Shown here one piece after another: positions 1 through 13,015 of a stretch of DNA of 64,000 nt. The notes beneath the pieces were generated by a model. It was not told the origin of the DNA, ran no database searches, and saw only the letters and a list, made by a program, of their open reading frames with translations. The translations under genes were made by a program, and so were the position numbers. How positions within the stretch are numbered: position 1 is the stretch's first letter; the number at the start of each line of letters is the position of its first letter. Source of the DNA: Chlorocebus sabaeus (taxonomy: Eukaryota > Chordata > Mammalia > Primates > Cercopithecidae); NCBI RefSeq assembly GCF_047675955.1, contig NC_132915.1:12085766-12149765 (forward strand), given 5' to 3'.

Positions 1-710
1 GACTAAGTCTAGGACTTATGAGTAAGAAAGCTAAGTAAAAGCAATGGTCCAATACCCTTTTTCCATTCCATTTGAAATTACCGACAGCCTTTTACAGGAG
101 AAAATCTGTACCAAATCTGAAAACTAGGTAAAAGGGGCATGGAACAAATACAGAACATGCAAGAAATGTGGTGGAGCTGTGAATAAATGCAGGAGCAGCA
201 TCAGACTTCTAGGAATGCATTATCTTCTGCTAAAGTTGAGGTGCCATCAGCACCAATTTGGAGGGACAGTCAGGAAGCAGTTGGAATCCCTTTCTTTCCT
301 ATATCAGCGTAGGATCATGGGGGTTAAAGTGGTGGTTCTCACTGGTGGAAAGCTGGTGAGGCTTCCCTGTGCTGCGGCCAGTAGTAACACCAGGAAGGAG
401 GTAGGATATGCCCCCGCAAATTCTTTATTTAGTGTCTGGATTGATGGATAGAGGAAGCTGACCTCTAGTGCAGCAAATTCACCAAACATGGGAACAAATG
501 AGAAGTTATATTTTTCTTTTGGTTCCTTTTATGCCTACTTCTCAGACCAATGAGTCACTGGACTAGAAATGCATATTTACCTTGACTGACAAGCCTTCAT
601 GATTCAGATGGGAGAGGAGGGTTCTAATAGCAAGTGTATAGATACTAGGAAAATACCCTCATTCTATTTCCATTATTCCTTCCTCCTTTTCTTCCTTCCT
701 TCCCCTGTGT

Positions 711-800
711 TTCCCAGGCTGATCTTGAAGTCCTGAGCTCGAGAGATCCCCCCACCTCATCCTCCCAAGTAGCTGGGACTACGCACCCTTGCCACTGCTT
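711..800 (-). mobile_element. Old Alu fragment
   Basis: The TTCCCAGGCTGATCTTGAAG to GTAGCTGGGACTACGC pattern is an Alu left-arm segment on the minus strand. It lacks both ends and is clearly diverged, which fits AluJ or a free monomer. Confidence 0.6.
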
Positions 801-949
801 TGTATTTCATTATTTTCTCACGTCAGGCTTCATTATATGTTTCACAGTCTTTATTATTATTTACCTTCCTCAGCTAGAATGTCAGTCCACAAGGGTAGGT
901 CTGAGCTCTTTTACTCGCAGCATTTCTGACCCCAAATATGTGTCTTTTG

Positions 950-2015
950 TCCTCCCCTCAACCAGTTCTCCATATCTTCACACACCAGCTGGGTGTTCTG
1001 CAATTCAGTTCAGTTCTGACACTGAACACCTGGAGTAAATACAGACCCACAGGTTAAGGGTTTAGTCCCATAGGACTGCCACCACTTTAGATAACAATTA
1101 CAAGTCTGGACTACGTGTATGTCTGACCTGTTGGCAATAAAGTTGATGGGGGTGGGGGTTTTCACAACCTGTTCCTCAAGTGTGGTAATTTGCTAGAATG
1201 GCTCATAGAACTCAGGAACACTCTACTTATGGTTATGGGTTTATTATAAAGGATACAACTCGAGAGTAGGCAAGTGGAAGTGATGCATAGAGCCCGGTAT
1301 AAGAGAAGGGGTGTGGGGCTTCCGTGCCCTCTCCAGGCACACCACCCTCCCAGCACCATGATGTGTTCACCAACTCAGAAACTCTGAGTGGTGTGTTGTT
1401 TTTTCCTTTTTATGAGATGGAGTCTCGCTCTGTCTTCAGGCTGGAGTGCAGTGGCATGATCTCAGCTCACTGCAACCTCTGCTTCCCGGGTTCAGGTGAT
1501 TCTTCTGTCTCAGCCACCCAAGTAGCTGGGACTACAGGCACACACCACCATGCCCAGCTAATTTTTATATATTTTTTAGTAGAGACGGGGTTTCACCATG
1601 TTTGCTAGGCTCATCTCAATCTCTTGACCTCGTAATCTGCCCGCTTCAGCCTCCCAAAGTGCTGGAATTACAGGCATGAGCCACTGCCCCCGGCCAAAAG
1701 TCTGAGCTTTTATACCATTGTTTAGGGTTTTCAAGGAAGTTCCATTACGTGGTATGATTGCTTGGGGCTATTTTTGATAAAATCAGTCCCCAGCTCCTCT
1801 CTCCTCAGAGGTTGAGGAGTGGGGCTGAAGTTCCAACTGTCTAATCACGCCTTGATCTTTCTAGTGACCAGCCTCTATCCTGAAGTTATCAAGGGGCCCA
1901 CCAAGAGTCATATCATTAGAACAAAAGACGCTCCTCTACCTAGGAAATTCTAAGGGATTTAGCAGCTGTGTGCCAGGAACCTGGGACAAAGATCAAATAT
2001 ATATCACAATAGGGC
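950..2015. mobile_element. LTR-like interspersed repeat, copy 1 (split by an Alu)
   Basis: This stretch aligns by eye with 42215-43065. Shared pieces include AATTTGCTAGAATGGCTCA / AATTTGCTATGGCAGCTCA, GGTTTATTATAAAGGATA, the GTGTTCACCAACTCAGAA region, and a late AGTTCCAA...GGTGACCAG...CATTAGAA...CAGGAA(A/G)TTCTAAG...AAAGA(T/C)CAAAT series. The repeat is about 800 bp without the Alu and fits a solo LTR. I cannot name the family. Confidence 0.6.
1398..1695 (-). mobile_element. Alu (AluS-like)
   Basis: Full-length minus-strand Alu: T-rich head, GAGATGGAGTCTCGCTCTGT, GGCTGGAGTGCAGTGG, then GGCATGAGCCACTGCCCCCGGCC. It sits inside the LTR-like repeat. Confidence 0.92.
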
Positions 2016-2739
2016 TGTTGTTTTTTTCATTTTGTCTTCAGCATCCTTTAGATTGTGTGGGACATAATAAATACATTTAATGTTTGTTGAATGAATGAAT
2101 CAAGCCGATGTTGATACTTACTCTTCTGAATGTTAAATGCTGCATCTGTGGAGATTTGAAGGAAAGGGTTTTGACTCAAGATTTCTGGACCTTTATGAGT
2201 TGTCACCATATGTGAAGGTGACATATTCTTCCTGAAGTGTGATATACCCTTCCTGAAGTAATTATGTGAAATATTACTCCAGCCAGTCAAATGATGAGTT
2301 AGAGATGTCAAGAATGTAGACATTACCTAAGAGTATTTGTATTAAACATTATAATCTGTTAACTATATAATACTAAATAGTTGTTATGGTATTATTATGG
2401 AGCATGTTAACTAATTGTTGGCAAAAGATACATAATACAATTATTATAAAGTGGGTATTTACATAAATGAGCTAAAATTGGTATTGACAGATTTCCTAAT
2501 ATTATACTATTCTTGCATTTCTGAAATGAAAATTATATGAATAGTCTAAATATATATTCTCCAAATGTAAAAGTAACATCTGGAACAGAGATCCTTAAAC
2601 AGGAGTCCATTGACCCATAGAAATACATGGGTGGCCTTTGGAGACGATGGACACTTTGAAAATTGATGCGAAATTATAGGGGTCCATCATTGCTGTGTAA
2701 AAACAAGTAAATTTCAAAGGTGCACAACATCCTGAGAGC

Positions 2740-3190
2740 ACTAAATGCTAAGCAAGTACAAGCAGATCAGTTTCAGTAATAAGTCTAAATGGATGAAATA
2801 CTCCTATTAAAGGAAAGAGACTCCCAGATTGGGTTAAAAAACAAAATCCGACTAGCTGGTACATGTGAAGTCTCTTAAGACAGCAGGATAGAAAGCTTTA
2901 AAGTAAACAGATTAGCAAATATGTATGTGTTATTTCCTAGCCCAAAAGAGGTGAGAAGGAGAGTATTACTGTTAATACAAAACACGAATACAGAATAAAA
3001 AATGTTTAAAACGAGGCAGTGAAGATTATTTTATGCAAGCTAGATAACACATGTGCCAAATACTAAAAGTGGATAAAACTATAATCATTTGAGTAACAGA
3101 AAGACATTGGTAGAAACAGTGTTGGTGGTTGTTTTTAATATACCTCTACATTGGTGGCAAAGTAAATAGAGGTGGTTAAATCAGTCCAAG
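2740..3190 (+). mobile_element. L1 ORF2 remnant, sense
   Basis: Pieces such as GATTGGGTTAAAAAACAAAA and the surrounding ATTAAAGGAAAGAGACT match the endonuclease part of L1 ORF2. It is full of indels. The likely continuation at 4075 follows the DNA element at 3237-3646. Confidence 0.6.
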
Positions 3191-3236
3191 TAGATGTTAA
3201 AGGCAACTCCTGCGAATACATTTGAATACACGCTTG

Positions 3237-3646
3237 ACCCTAAAACAACTTGGGGACTAGCAGTATCGACTGTGCAGTTGAAAATCTGCATAGAACTTTT
3301 GACTCCTCCAAAACTTAACTACTAGTAACCTGTTGACCAGAAACCTTACTGATAACATAAACAGTTAATACATATTTTTTATGTTACATGTGTTATATTC
3401 TATACAACAAAGTAAGCTAGACAAAAGAAAATGTTATTGAAAAAGTCATAAGGAAGGGAAAACATATTTACTATTCATTAAGTGGAGGTGGTTTTCATAA
3501 AGGTTTACATGCTTGTCGTCTACACATTGAATAGACCGAGGAAGAGGAGGGGTTGGTTTTGCTGTCTGAGGAGTGACAGAGGCAGAAGCAAATCTGTTTA
3601 TTAATAGACCTGCACAGTTCAAACTTAGATTGTTCAAGGGTCACTG
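3237..3646. mobile_element. Tigger/MER-type DNA transposon, copy 1
   Basis: Homologous in the same orientation to 26397-26830. Shared stretches include CAAAACTTAACTACTA, the TGACCAGAA...TTAC region, CATAAGGAA, TTCATTAAGTGGAG / ATCATTAAGTGGAG, and the end TTGTTCAAGGGTCA. Terminal inverted repeats of the CCTTGAAC type are degraded here. The exact family name is not certain. Confidence 0.65.
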
Positions 3647-3826
3647 TGTGATTGAAATGGACAATATTTTAGGAAAATATGAGTAACTAATATTGACTTA
3701 AATAGTAAAAAACTTGAAATTGAATATGCAATCAAGCTTCTTTAGTGAAGACACCAGTTGGTGATGACTTCATAGATTAGTTCTCCCAAACTTTCAAGAA
3801 ATTTTCCTATGCTTTATTTTCCAGAG

Positions 3827-3850
3827 CAAAAAAAAAAAAAAAAAAAAAAA
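3827..3850 (+). repeat. Poly(A) run
   Basis: About 24 consecutive A, after CCAGAGC. No Alu or processed transcript precedes it that I can recognise. It could be the decayed tail of a retroposed fragment. Confidence 0.8.
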
Positions 3851-4074
3851 AGGAAAGTTTAGAGGCTAGCATGATGCTGAAAACATAATCTGCTAAGATT
3901 AATCTGAAACAACCTACAGATCACTGTCACTCATGAAAATAAATATTAAAATCCTAAAGTATTAGCAAATTTAGTTGAGCAGTATTGTTTACGTGTGGGA
4001 CACCTTGCCCAAGTAAAGATGATTTTTAAGGAAGTAAGTTTATTGTAATAGTAAGACTTTAATTAGTAAAATGT

Positions 4075-4640
4075 ATTATCAGTAGAGCAAAGGGACAAAA
4101 ATGATCATCTCAGTAAATACCTTGAAAAGATTTCATAAAAATCATATCAGTCTAGAAAAATTTCTTAAGGAAACCAGGAATATTTCCTGACCAATCCAAG
4201 TATTATCTAACTCAAATCAGTAGCCAATATCATAAATAGTAATGAAATGTTAGAGGATGCCTCTCTCAACCATTATTATTTACCATAGTTTTGAAAACTC
4301 TAGCTAAGTCAGTAAAATAGGGAAAAGAAAGTCTTAACCGTTAAAAGAGTGAGATAAATTTATCAGTGTCTGTGGAGGATATTACTATCTATATAGAAAA
4401 TCCAAGCAAATCAATCGTAAAAACATAGCTTACGCAAAAGAACAGTAAAGTACTATTTACAAGAAAAATGAATAAAATTAAATAGCCTTCCTCTGTGTGT
4501 GTATATATGCATCAACAAAAATCACTTAGAAAACATAAAGGGAAAGTAGATCACATTTATAGGCACAATAGCAACAACAAAATAAACTTCCTGTAATGTA
4601 CTTTTCCAATCCTTATAGAATGTGCAGACTGTTGTAATGA
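4075..4640 (+). mobile_element. L1 ORF2 remnant (reverse transcriptase part), sense
   Basis: GATCATCTCAGTAAATACCT...AAAAGATTTCATAA, CCAATATCATAAATAGTAATG, TTTGAAAACTCTAGCTAA and ATAGAAAATCCAAG follow the order of the L1 reverse-transcriptase region. Frame is lost in many places. Confidence 0.75.
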
Positions 4641-5319
4641 CTACATCATATAGTCATAGTATAATTTAACTGGTTTCCTACTGATAGACATTTGTTTTCT
4701 ATATTTCTGTTTTTACTATAAAAAAGCCAAGGACATTTTGAAAATCAGTAAGAATTTTCATTTATATTCCTTGGTTTTAATTTGATTAGTTATAATAATT
4801 AATATTGTTAATTATTGGTACTGGTATAATGAATGGATCTTTGAAATAGCAGAGAAGGTCTCAGACACTCTAAGCTATATGGCATTTCACATCTGGAGTA
4901 TAAACCCAAAGGAAAACATCATACAAAGGAAAATATTTGAAAGGCTTGACTAAAAATTGAAAACATATTTTCTCTCTGATGCTGAACTCCATTTTCTCCT
5001 CTCCCTTTCTTTCCAAGCAGTCATTTTTCCTATTTGCAGTAGGATTTTCTTAATGCAATCCCTTTCTTTTTTCCTAGGAGTTATTTTCTTCCTTTTCTTC
5101 TTCCAAATGTCAGTTCTTCCCTTGTTTATCCATGACCAAATGTTGTTAGAGCATAAGTATAAATCAACCCAGGTTACCATGTGAAATATGAATATTTATG
5201 TTTTGCTATCTGTTTCTAAGAATTTGAGGTGATTTGTTTTTTATATTTGTACCTGTATTAGTTAGGGTTGAGTAAACTGCTGTTACAGAGAGACCCAGTA
5301 GCACAGTCCCTCAAGCAGC

Positions 5320-5545
5320 AACAGTAATAAACATTTGTGTAACACATAGTCTTTGCCTGACACTTTATTAACATATATTAACTCCTGTAATGCTCACAAA
5401 GATACTATGAGTAGATATCTCCATTTTATAGACAAAGAAACGAAGACAAATAATTGATATAACTTGCTCAAGGTCAGATAGCTAGTAAGCTGGGGAGCTA
5501 GGATTTGAATTCAAGTATTTTGTTTCCAGAACCCCTGTGCTATCC
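5320..5545 (-). mobile_element. MIR element
   Basis: Reverse-complement MIR order: cached motifs ...CCTGACACTTTATTAACAT, CCATTTTATAGACAAAGAAA, TTGCTCAAGGTCAGATAGCT and GGATTTGAATTCAAG. Confidence 0.85.
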
Positions 5546-6019
5546 TGCTACAACATAGAATGTTTCTCCCCCCACATATCCGTCCAGAAGATAGACAGGT
5601 GGTCCTAGGCAGTGGACCTCTACTGGGTTATCAAAGAAAACAGGTTGTTTTTATTGTGTTTTTAACTTCTCCTATGTGGTTGCCTCATGTGGAAGATGCG
5701 AATGGAAAAAATGGAGAAGACAATTTTCTTTTTAAAGCATGTGACCTAGAATTTGTATTTATCACTTTGCCTCCTATACCATTGGCCAAAAATTGGTCAT
5801 ATATATGGCTATGACTGCTGCAAGGGAGGCTGGAGTCTCCATAGCTAAAACTTAGGGGCTCAATTACTAAAAGGAAGGGGAGGTGAACAAATACTAAGGG
5901 GGCCAGTTAATCACTGCTGTAAGTCGCATTGGAAGTGGAAGTGAAAAGAGTTTGGGAAAATAGCTTTTAAAAATATATTCTACTTTGTTTAGAAGCTGGT
6001 TTTTACATGAGAATCCTCC

Positions 6020-6690
6020 AAGTACTCTCCCTCTTCTTCCCTTGTCTCCCCCGCATCCATGGTCCCATGTCCTTTTACATTCTACTCCCTGAGATATTCT
6101 TGTTTCATTCCTGTTACTGCTATAATGGTCTGGACAGTGGTGTTGTTTTTTTCTTTTCCTATTTGTTGGTCACCCTCCACCCATATGCTCTCTCTCACCT
6201 CTTAACATTGAATTAAGCCATTCTTGTCTTGAAAATTCTCAGTGCCTATCTTCTTAATATTGAAAGTCAAAACTACTTGGCCTACTATGTAACATCCTTC
6301 ATTTTTTAATTCTTTATTTTCCTTTCATTACTTTCATAGGCATACTCTTCATCCTAGTTATACTTTTTGTTATTTTCTAAAGATATCATTTCACTTCCTT
6401 ATTTTAGTAGTATTATTTCCTCTTCTTAAAAGCCAAAATCACCCACCATTACATTCACATAGAAATCTGTTATACTTTCTACAAGATACTGCTTAAATAT
6501 CACCTGTTCTGTGAAGTGGTCAGCATCAAGCCCCTTGGCGCCAAGCAGTTTACAGTTAGTTACTGCATTCCTTGTTTTCCCATAGCATTTTGGAGTTTAT
6601 GGCTTCGTTAGTGTTTATCTTTGGTACTATAATTACATGTTTACTCCTTTCTGCTCTTTAACCTCATGAGCTACCTGAGGGAAGCGACTA
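6020..6690 (+). mobile_element. L2 element, 3' part
   Basis: Diverged L2 order: AAAACTACTTGGCC, TTCTACAAGATACTGC...TATCACCTGTTCTGTGAAG, then CATGAGCTACCTGAGGGAAG. It stops where the next DNA element starts. Confidence 0.6.
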
Positions 6691-6699
6691 TATTTACAC

Positions 6700-6935
6700 C
6701 AAGCTTTTCCAACACACGCCCATGGGCCACATACAACCCAGAGTGACTTTGAATGTGGCCCAACAGAGATTCATAAACTTTCTTAAAACAATATGAGATT
6801 TTTTGTGTGTCATTTTTTTTTTTTAAGCATACCACCTATCGTTGGTATTAGTGTATTTTATGTGTAGCCCAGGACAATTCTTCCTCTTCCAGTGTGGCCC
6901 AGGGGAACGAGAAGATTAGACAACCCCGATTTACA
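6700..6935. mobile_element. Non-autonomous DNA transposon relic
   Basis: Starts CCAAGCTTTTCCAACA...GGGCCACATACA and ends GTGTGGCCCAGGGGAAC...GATTAGACAACCCCG, so the ends are roughly inverted. This is a very common short mammalian DNA element, probably hAT-like. I do not recall its name with certainty. Confidence 0.55.
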
Positions 6936-7319
6936 CATCTTTGGAAAAAATTCCCAGCACATAGCACAGTATGTGGCACATGACCATCATTGAAACAAAT
7001 AGAGAGGGGTTCAATTATAAAGGGATGAAGTGAGTCATTGAAATTTATAATAAATAGAAAACAAGATGTTTCATTCAGGCTGTTGCAATGTAAGACATTA
7101 TTTTTAAAAACCGAGAACATTAGTAAAATTCATCTTTACTGTGCTTTCCAAATTTTAAAGCACTTTCTCATATTGTCTCATTGGTTTGTCAACAGCTGGG
7201 ACAGCCTTAGAGACATTTTAAATAAGAAATCTCATTTACTTTTTCTTTGGTAATTGAAATACTTTATATAAGTCACATTCTACCATTGGCTATGCATGTT
7301 GTAGAATGCTTACCTCTGA

Positions 7320-7466
<147 letters not shown>

Positions 7467-8529
7467 TAGTTAGCTTTATAAATGATATACTACAGTTGTA
7501 AAACAAAAATTGGGTAAATAAATATATATGTAATTGTGGGTTTTACTTTGTCCACATCTTTTTACCGTGGATGACTATGCAGTTAAAGGGGTAGATGATA
7601 TTGGTTTAAATCCACTGGTCTGAAAAGGACCTTAAAGTAACTTGTTTTCACTCTCTCTGACCAGAAAGGTTTTATCGAACCTTTCTGCCTTAGATTTTGA
7701 AATCTACAAAATTGAAGGAAAGTGATCTGAAACTCTATTGTGACAACTTATTTCAAAATGCATTATTACCCTTTGTCAGCAATCTTTTGGGGATACAAAA
7801 ACAGTAGGAAAGTAGTCTATAATGGATTCGTTTTTGTGAGAATTAGTGTTTGCATAATGCTTCTTAGGTTTCAGTTAATTGAACAAGGAAGTGAAAAAAA
7901 TGTTATTGAGAAAATATAAAATTATTGTCATATTACATAAGATGTTAGGTAAAGGAGGCAGGTAAGTTTTCGGAGTTTCATTGTACCTCTGGAAGCCTAG
8001 AAAGTCTATGTTTTGTTTTATTTATTGAGAGAGGACCACTCTAGCATCTGTAGAAAAGTGGTCTCTTTTGCTAGCTGTTTAGCTTATTGCTTTTTTTTTT
8101 TGTGGGGAAGGAGGAATTAATTTGACTTTTGCCTGTTTGGACCATTTTTGTCTTGCAAAACTGTATCAAAATTGGGGTACACTGAGTATTTGATTCACTT
8201 TGGAGATAGAAGTTAAGATATTGGAAGATTTCTGTCTTAATAGATACAGAACCAATTTTGTAACCAGCAAATGTGATCACCAAGGCAAGCTTTGACGAAA
8301 CTGTCAAGTTAGCCAATCTAAACTACATCTGTGTCCTGGCATCAGGTACTGCACTTAATTGTCTGGTCTCTTTAGTCTCCTTTAATCTGGAACATTTCTG
8401 CAGATTTCTTTGTCTTATAACATTGACATCTTTGGAAAATGTAGTTGTGAGCTTGTATTATTCACTGGGCTATCAGTGATTGCTCACATTTTTCCTACTT
8501 TATCTTAACACAGCAGTTACAGTAATAAG

Positions 8530-8765
8530 AACAAAATACATTTTGTTATTGAACACTTAACTGTGCTAGTCCAAACTCTTTACATATACATAGTAACCAT
8601 TAGATCCTCATAGCAACTGTATGAGGTAAGTACAGGTTGTATAAGCACATAGAAAACAGAGGAAGAGAGAGCTTCTCAGTCTAGTTTATAAGAGGTGGAG
8701 CCAGGATTCAGAAAGCAGTCTAGTGGAATGTCCACTCTCTTTACCACTATACTGTACTAAAAGAT
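8530..8765 (-). mobile_element. MIR element
   Basis: Reverse-complement MIR: GAACACTTAACTGTGCTAGT, TTAGATCCTCATAGCAACTG, AGAGGTGGAGCCAGGATTC, ending TTTACCACTATACTG. Confidence 0.85.
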
Positions 8766-10244
8766 AATTTTTCTTCAAGAACTAAAGAATTGTTGGCTTT
8801 TTGAGACTGCTGAGCTTTATTATCTTCTTTTTCTTTCCTACTACTGCCCTGCCTCTTATTCTCATTGACTTTACATTTAGACGTTACTCAATTTTTCCTC
8901 TTTTTATCTGAATCCTATTCCTTCATCCTTCAGGTGAACTGCTACATTGTAGTAGGAGTATTATTTATTTGTGTTCTCTTATGCTAGTAACTTTTTTTTT
9001 ACTGTGATTCCATTTTCTTTGCCCCAGATTTTTCAGAGTTTGGAGCCTTTATAGAAACTGGTAGCTTCTAGAAGATTCATCTCCAGATAGCCACAACTTG
9101 ACTGTATATAAGTTCCAGTGCACTCTTTGTTCCTTCCTTAACTAGCAGAACTTTTAAGGAGTGGTAGCAGGTTGTTTTGTTTTTTTTCTGATGAGTCTGT
9201 AAGTAGTTCTTCACTACTGTTTCTTCTTAAACCAAGACACAAAATTCCCTGCTGTTGAGCTTTTGGAGTGTTATAGTTTTCTTTCCTCATTATGCCTGTT
9301 TTACAGGTAAAGTCTGTTTTTTTTTCCCCCCCAAATAAAGAGCCACCTGTGTAAGACCATATTTTCACAAAACGATATCAAATATTGAACTAGTAAGTTT
9401 AGAGAAAAGAATACCTTTGTAAATTATTTTTTATTTTAGAAACATTATGTATTCTATTAGATGTTAAACAGGAAAATTATTACATTATTGGTTCATAAAT
9501 GTGTAATTTAAAGAGATTAAATTACATATTCATGTAATAATTATACAATAATGATACAGTGATTAATATGATAATATTTAAATAAAATCAATATTATGCA
9601 TAGCAATGAGGAAAATCTTTTTCACTGGCTATGTAAATAATAGCTAAATTCCTGAATATGAAATAATAAGAAATACATAGTATGTTTTTTCTTTTAAACT
9701 AGTAGTTAATATGTGTTAAGTATGGTCAGATACATGTATATAAAGTTTTTTGAGGATTGAAGTATAGTAAAATAAATTTGTAAATTAGGCTGAAAAATAA
9801 GTAGCTTACACTGGTAGTAAGTAAATACAAAATTAAAAATAGTACCAATTGAAAATTAATAAATGGTAGTATTATCTCTCTTTAGCCATAACAAAGATAA
9901 TAATTAGTTTGTGTGAGGCCAGAGTCATTGAGGATCCTAGAAAATAGCTTGGGTAGTAGATGAGCTGACATTTGCCCTCTTATCATGGAATTCATTAGCT
10001 CTTCTCTGAAAAGCGTATAGAACACAATGATCCTGGATACATATGTTGTTTCTCTGAGGACATAGTTTTCCTTTACATCCACCTGCTTTTCTTCCTAGAG
10101 AGACATGGAAATCATTTCTGGCTCTTGTTCCACTCCTAACTTTTCCCCTCGCTGAAAACAGAGTGAATGGTGACACCGAGCTTTTCTAAAGGAACTTTAT
10201 TTCCCATGCACTCTAAGAGTGTGTGGTCATCATTAATCTGTATT

Positions 10245-10505
10245 GGGGCAGTGTGTCATGCTGGCTGACAGTGCGGTGCTTCAGAATCACTCTAACTGGT
10301 TTTTATCCTGACTCCTGTCTTTGCAAGATGTGTAATTTTCAGCAAATGACTTAACTTCTCCATAGCTCATTTTCCTCTTCAGTTAAATGGGGGTAATTTC
10401 ATAATGTTCTTATGCAGAATAGATTAAATAATATATGTAAAATGCTTAGCATAGTGCTTCATTTATTTTCAGTGCTTAATAAATGTTAGCTGTTTTATTA
10501 TCACC
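10245..10505 (+). mobile_element. MIR element
   Basis: Sense MIR: TCCTGACTCCTGTCT, AATGACTTAACTTCTCCATA, TTAAATGGGGGTAAT, AATGCTTAGCATAGTGCTTC and TGCTTAATAAATGTTAGCTG. Confidence 0.9.
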
Positions 10506-10892
10506 GTCATCATATATATGTATGTTTTCCAATTTAATCTTCTTAAGTTTTACTGCCCTTTAATATGAACAAAATGATGGCAGTAAGGGAGAATGAGGAG
10601 GATGTACTGGAGTCTTGATCTTTGCACAAGTTTTTCTGTTTTCAGTAGCCCAAATACTCTGTTATATTAGAGTAACCACAACGAAAACAAAACAAAAGTA
10701 CACGACAATAACACAACAACCCCAAAGCAATAAGGAAATTTGAATTTAAGATAAAATTAATGCAGCATTTATTCAGTAATTATTCTTTAATTACATGTAA
10801 TTAATAACTTGGAACATTTCAAATCTAAAATGTATTCTGTAATTTTTACAAATTTTGTTTTACCTGGTAACATACTCTTTTTATCATTTCAG

Positions 10893-11009
10893 AATGATGA
10901 TATTGAAACAGATATTAACAAACTAAAACCCCAGCAGGAACCGGGACGAACAATAGAAGATCTAAAAATGTATGAACACCTTTTCCCTGAGCTTGTTGAT
11001 GATTTTCAG
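10893..11009 (+). CDS. AGTPBP1: AGTPBP1 coding exon: NDDIETDINKLK to LVDDFQ
   Basis: A 117-bp, phase 0-0 exon encoding 39 residues, starting NDDIETDINKLK and ending FPELVDDFQ. The acceptor is TTTATCATTTCAG and the donor is GTATAA. Both edges fall between codons and the length is a multiple of three, so skipping it would remove 39 residues without a frameshift. It continues the acidic linker and then becomes predicted helical (TIEDLKMYEHLFPEL). The sequence matches my memory of mammalian AGTPBP1. The intron before it is 3447 bp and the one after is 9820 bp. Confidence 0.96.
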
Positions 11010-11204
11010 GTATAAATATAGAAAATTCAGCATCTTAACTGATTTTAATAAAAAGTTATTTTTTCTCGCTTAGGTCGATAATCACTGTTTTTATTCTCTT
11101 TCCATTTCTATAAAGTGAAACTAGCATTGCTTTTCTGAGTGACATTGAATAATTATGTCAACATCCTGAGTTGCAGTTAAGCAATTGTAAAATGAGGGGA
11201 CATG

Positions 11205-11508
11205 GGCCGGGCGCAATGCCTCACGCCTGTAATCCCAGCACTTTGGGAGTTCAAGGTGGGTGGATCACGAGGTCAGGAAATCGAGACTGACCTGGCCAAC
11301 AGGATGAAACCCCGTCTCTACTAAAATACAAAAAAAATTAGCCGGGCGTGGTGGCGCATTCCTGTAGTCCCAGCTACTCGGGAGGCTAAGGCAGGGGAAT
11401 AGCTTAAACCTGGGAGGTGGAGGTTGCAGTGAGCCGAGATTGTGCCACTGCACTCTAGCCTAGAGAAAGAGCAAGACTCCATCTCCAAAAAGAAAAAGAT
11501 AAAAAAGG
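11205..11508 (+). mobile_element. Alu (AluS-like)
   Basis: GGCCGGGCGCAATGCCTCAC head, both arms present, A-rich tail with G interruptions. It lies only about 200 bp after the exon at 10893. Confidence 0.93.
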
Positions 11509-11844
11509 AAGGTGGACTATTACATTTTTTGTCACTTTAGTTTTTTTTTCATCACTTTAATGGACATAGTTTTTTTATTCAGCCTGGATTATAGGGCAAG
11601 TCAAGTTGATCGAATTGTTGGCATTTAACTGGCTTTTGTGATGATTCCTTGGATATATCTATGAAATCGCCCAGGATCTTAAAATGTCAAAGAGTTTGAA
11701 CTAGATAATCTTAAAGATTTGTTTAGCCCTTCCTTTGCTCCCCAAATTTCGTACACTTAATTTCTAGTTGCTTAAAGAAAAATACTTTCTTGTGAGATTA
11801 TAGTTGTGAGGTTATAGATGAGAAATAAAAAAGAAATACTCGTT

Positions 11845-12124
11845 GCCAGGTGCGGTGGCTGATGCCTGTAAGCCCAGCACTTTGGGAGGCCAAGATGGGT
11901 AGATCATTTGAGGTCAGGAGTTCGAGACCAGCCTGACCAATATGGCGAAACCCCATTTCTGCTAAAAATAAGAAAAGTAGCTGGGCGTGATGACACGCAC
12001 CTGTAGTTGCAGCTACTCGAATTCTGAGGCAGGAGAATCTCTTGAACCTGGGAGCTGGAGGTTGCAGTTAGTCGAGATTGCACCACTGCACTCCAGCAGC
12101 CTGGCAACAGAGCGAGACTTTGTC

Positions 12125-12148
<24 letters not shown>
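11845..12148 (+). mobile_element. Alu (older, AluS/J-like)
   Basis: GCCAGGTGCGGTGGCTGATG head, both arms, and a poly(A) tail of about 24 bases. CpG sites are largely decayed. Confidence 0.93.
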
Positions 12149-12155
<7 letters not shown>

Positions 12156-12662
12156 CATTTATCACCTAGAGTTTACATTTCATGGTTCTAATCATTCAGG
12201 TTTCACCTTGGGAACTTAGAAGCCTTAGATGCCGTAAAAGATGCAACAACTATCCACCTTCTGCAGCCCTGCCTGCCACTCCCTGCTCTGGTATCTTGTT
12301 ATTCCCCCTAGATTTGAGGTACCTGAGAAGGTACTTTGAAATCAGGGGTAATAGAAGCAAGGCAGGAATGAAGGAGAAGGTATTTGTCAAAAGAAAATAA
12401 AAAAAGAAGACAGGAAGAGGCATTTGGGAAAGAGTGTAGGTTGATTCTCTTCCATTCAACCTACAGCAGTTATCTGTTAGCTCTCGTGACACATTTGTGC
12501 CTAGCTAAGCACCACTTGAAAATACCAGCAGTAACAAATACTACTAAATCAAGGCAGAAGAATACTGTGGAAAAGGTTTGAGGAGGAAATCGATTATTGT
12601 ATGAAGAAATCGCCTATTTCTTCTGTATATTCTACTTTTTCTGTACATGTAAGAAATATATA

Positions 12663-13015
12663 CAGTAGGCCCCGCTTATCCATGGGAGATAGGTTCCAAG
12701 ACCCCCAGTGGATGCCTGAAACCAAACCCTTTAAATACCATGTTTTTTCTGCTCTGATAACAGATGGCTACTGAGCAACTAACAGGTTGGTAGCATAGAT
12801 ATTGTGGATACACTGGACAAAGGATGAGTCATGTCCTGGGTGGGATGGAGCATGATGGTGTGAGATTATGTCATGCTACTCGGAATGGAGCACTCTTTAA
12901 AACTTACGAAATTTTTATTTCTGTACTTTTCCGTTTAATACTTCAGACTGTGATTAACCTCCAGTAACTGAAACCATGGAAATCCAAACCTTAGTTAAGG
13001 GGACACTACTCTCAT
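12663..13015. mobile_element. Tigger-type (pogo) DNA transposon relic
   Basis: Starts CAGTAGGCCCCGCTTATCCA, GGTTCCAAGACCCCCAGTGG, ATGCCTGAAACCA. The other end has CCAGTAACTGAAACCATGGA and AGTTAAGGGGACACTACT, giving inverted termini. The middle is deleted compared with full Tigger elements. Confidence 0.8.
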
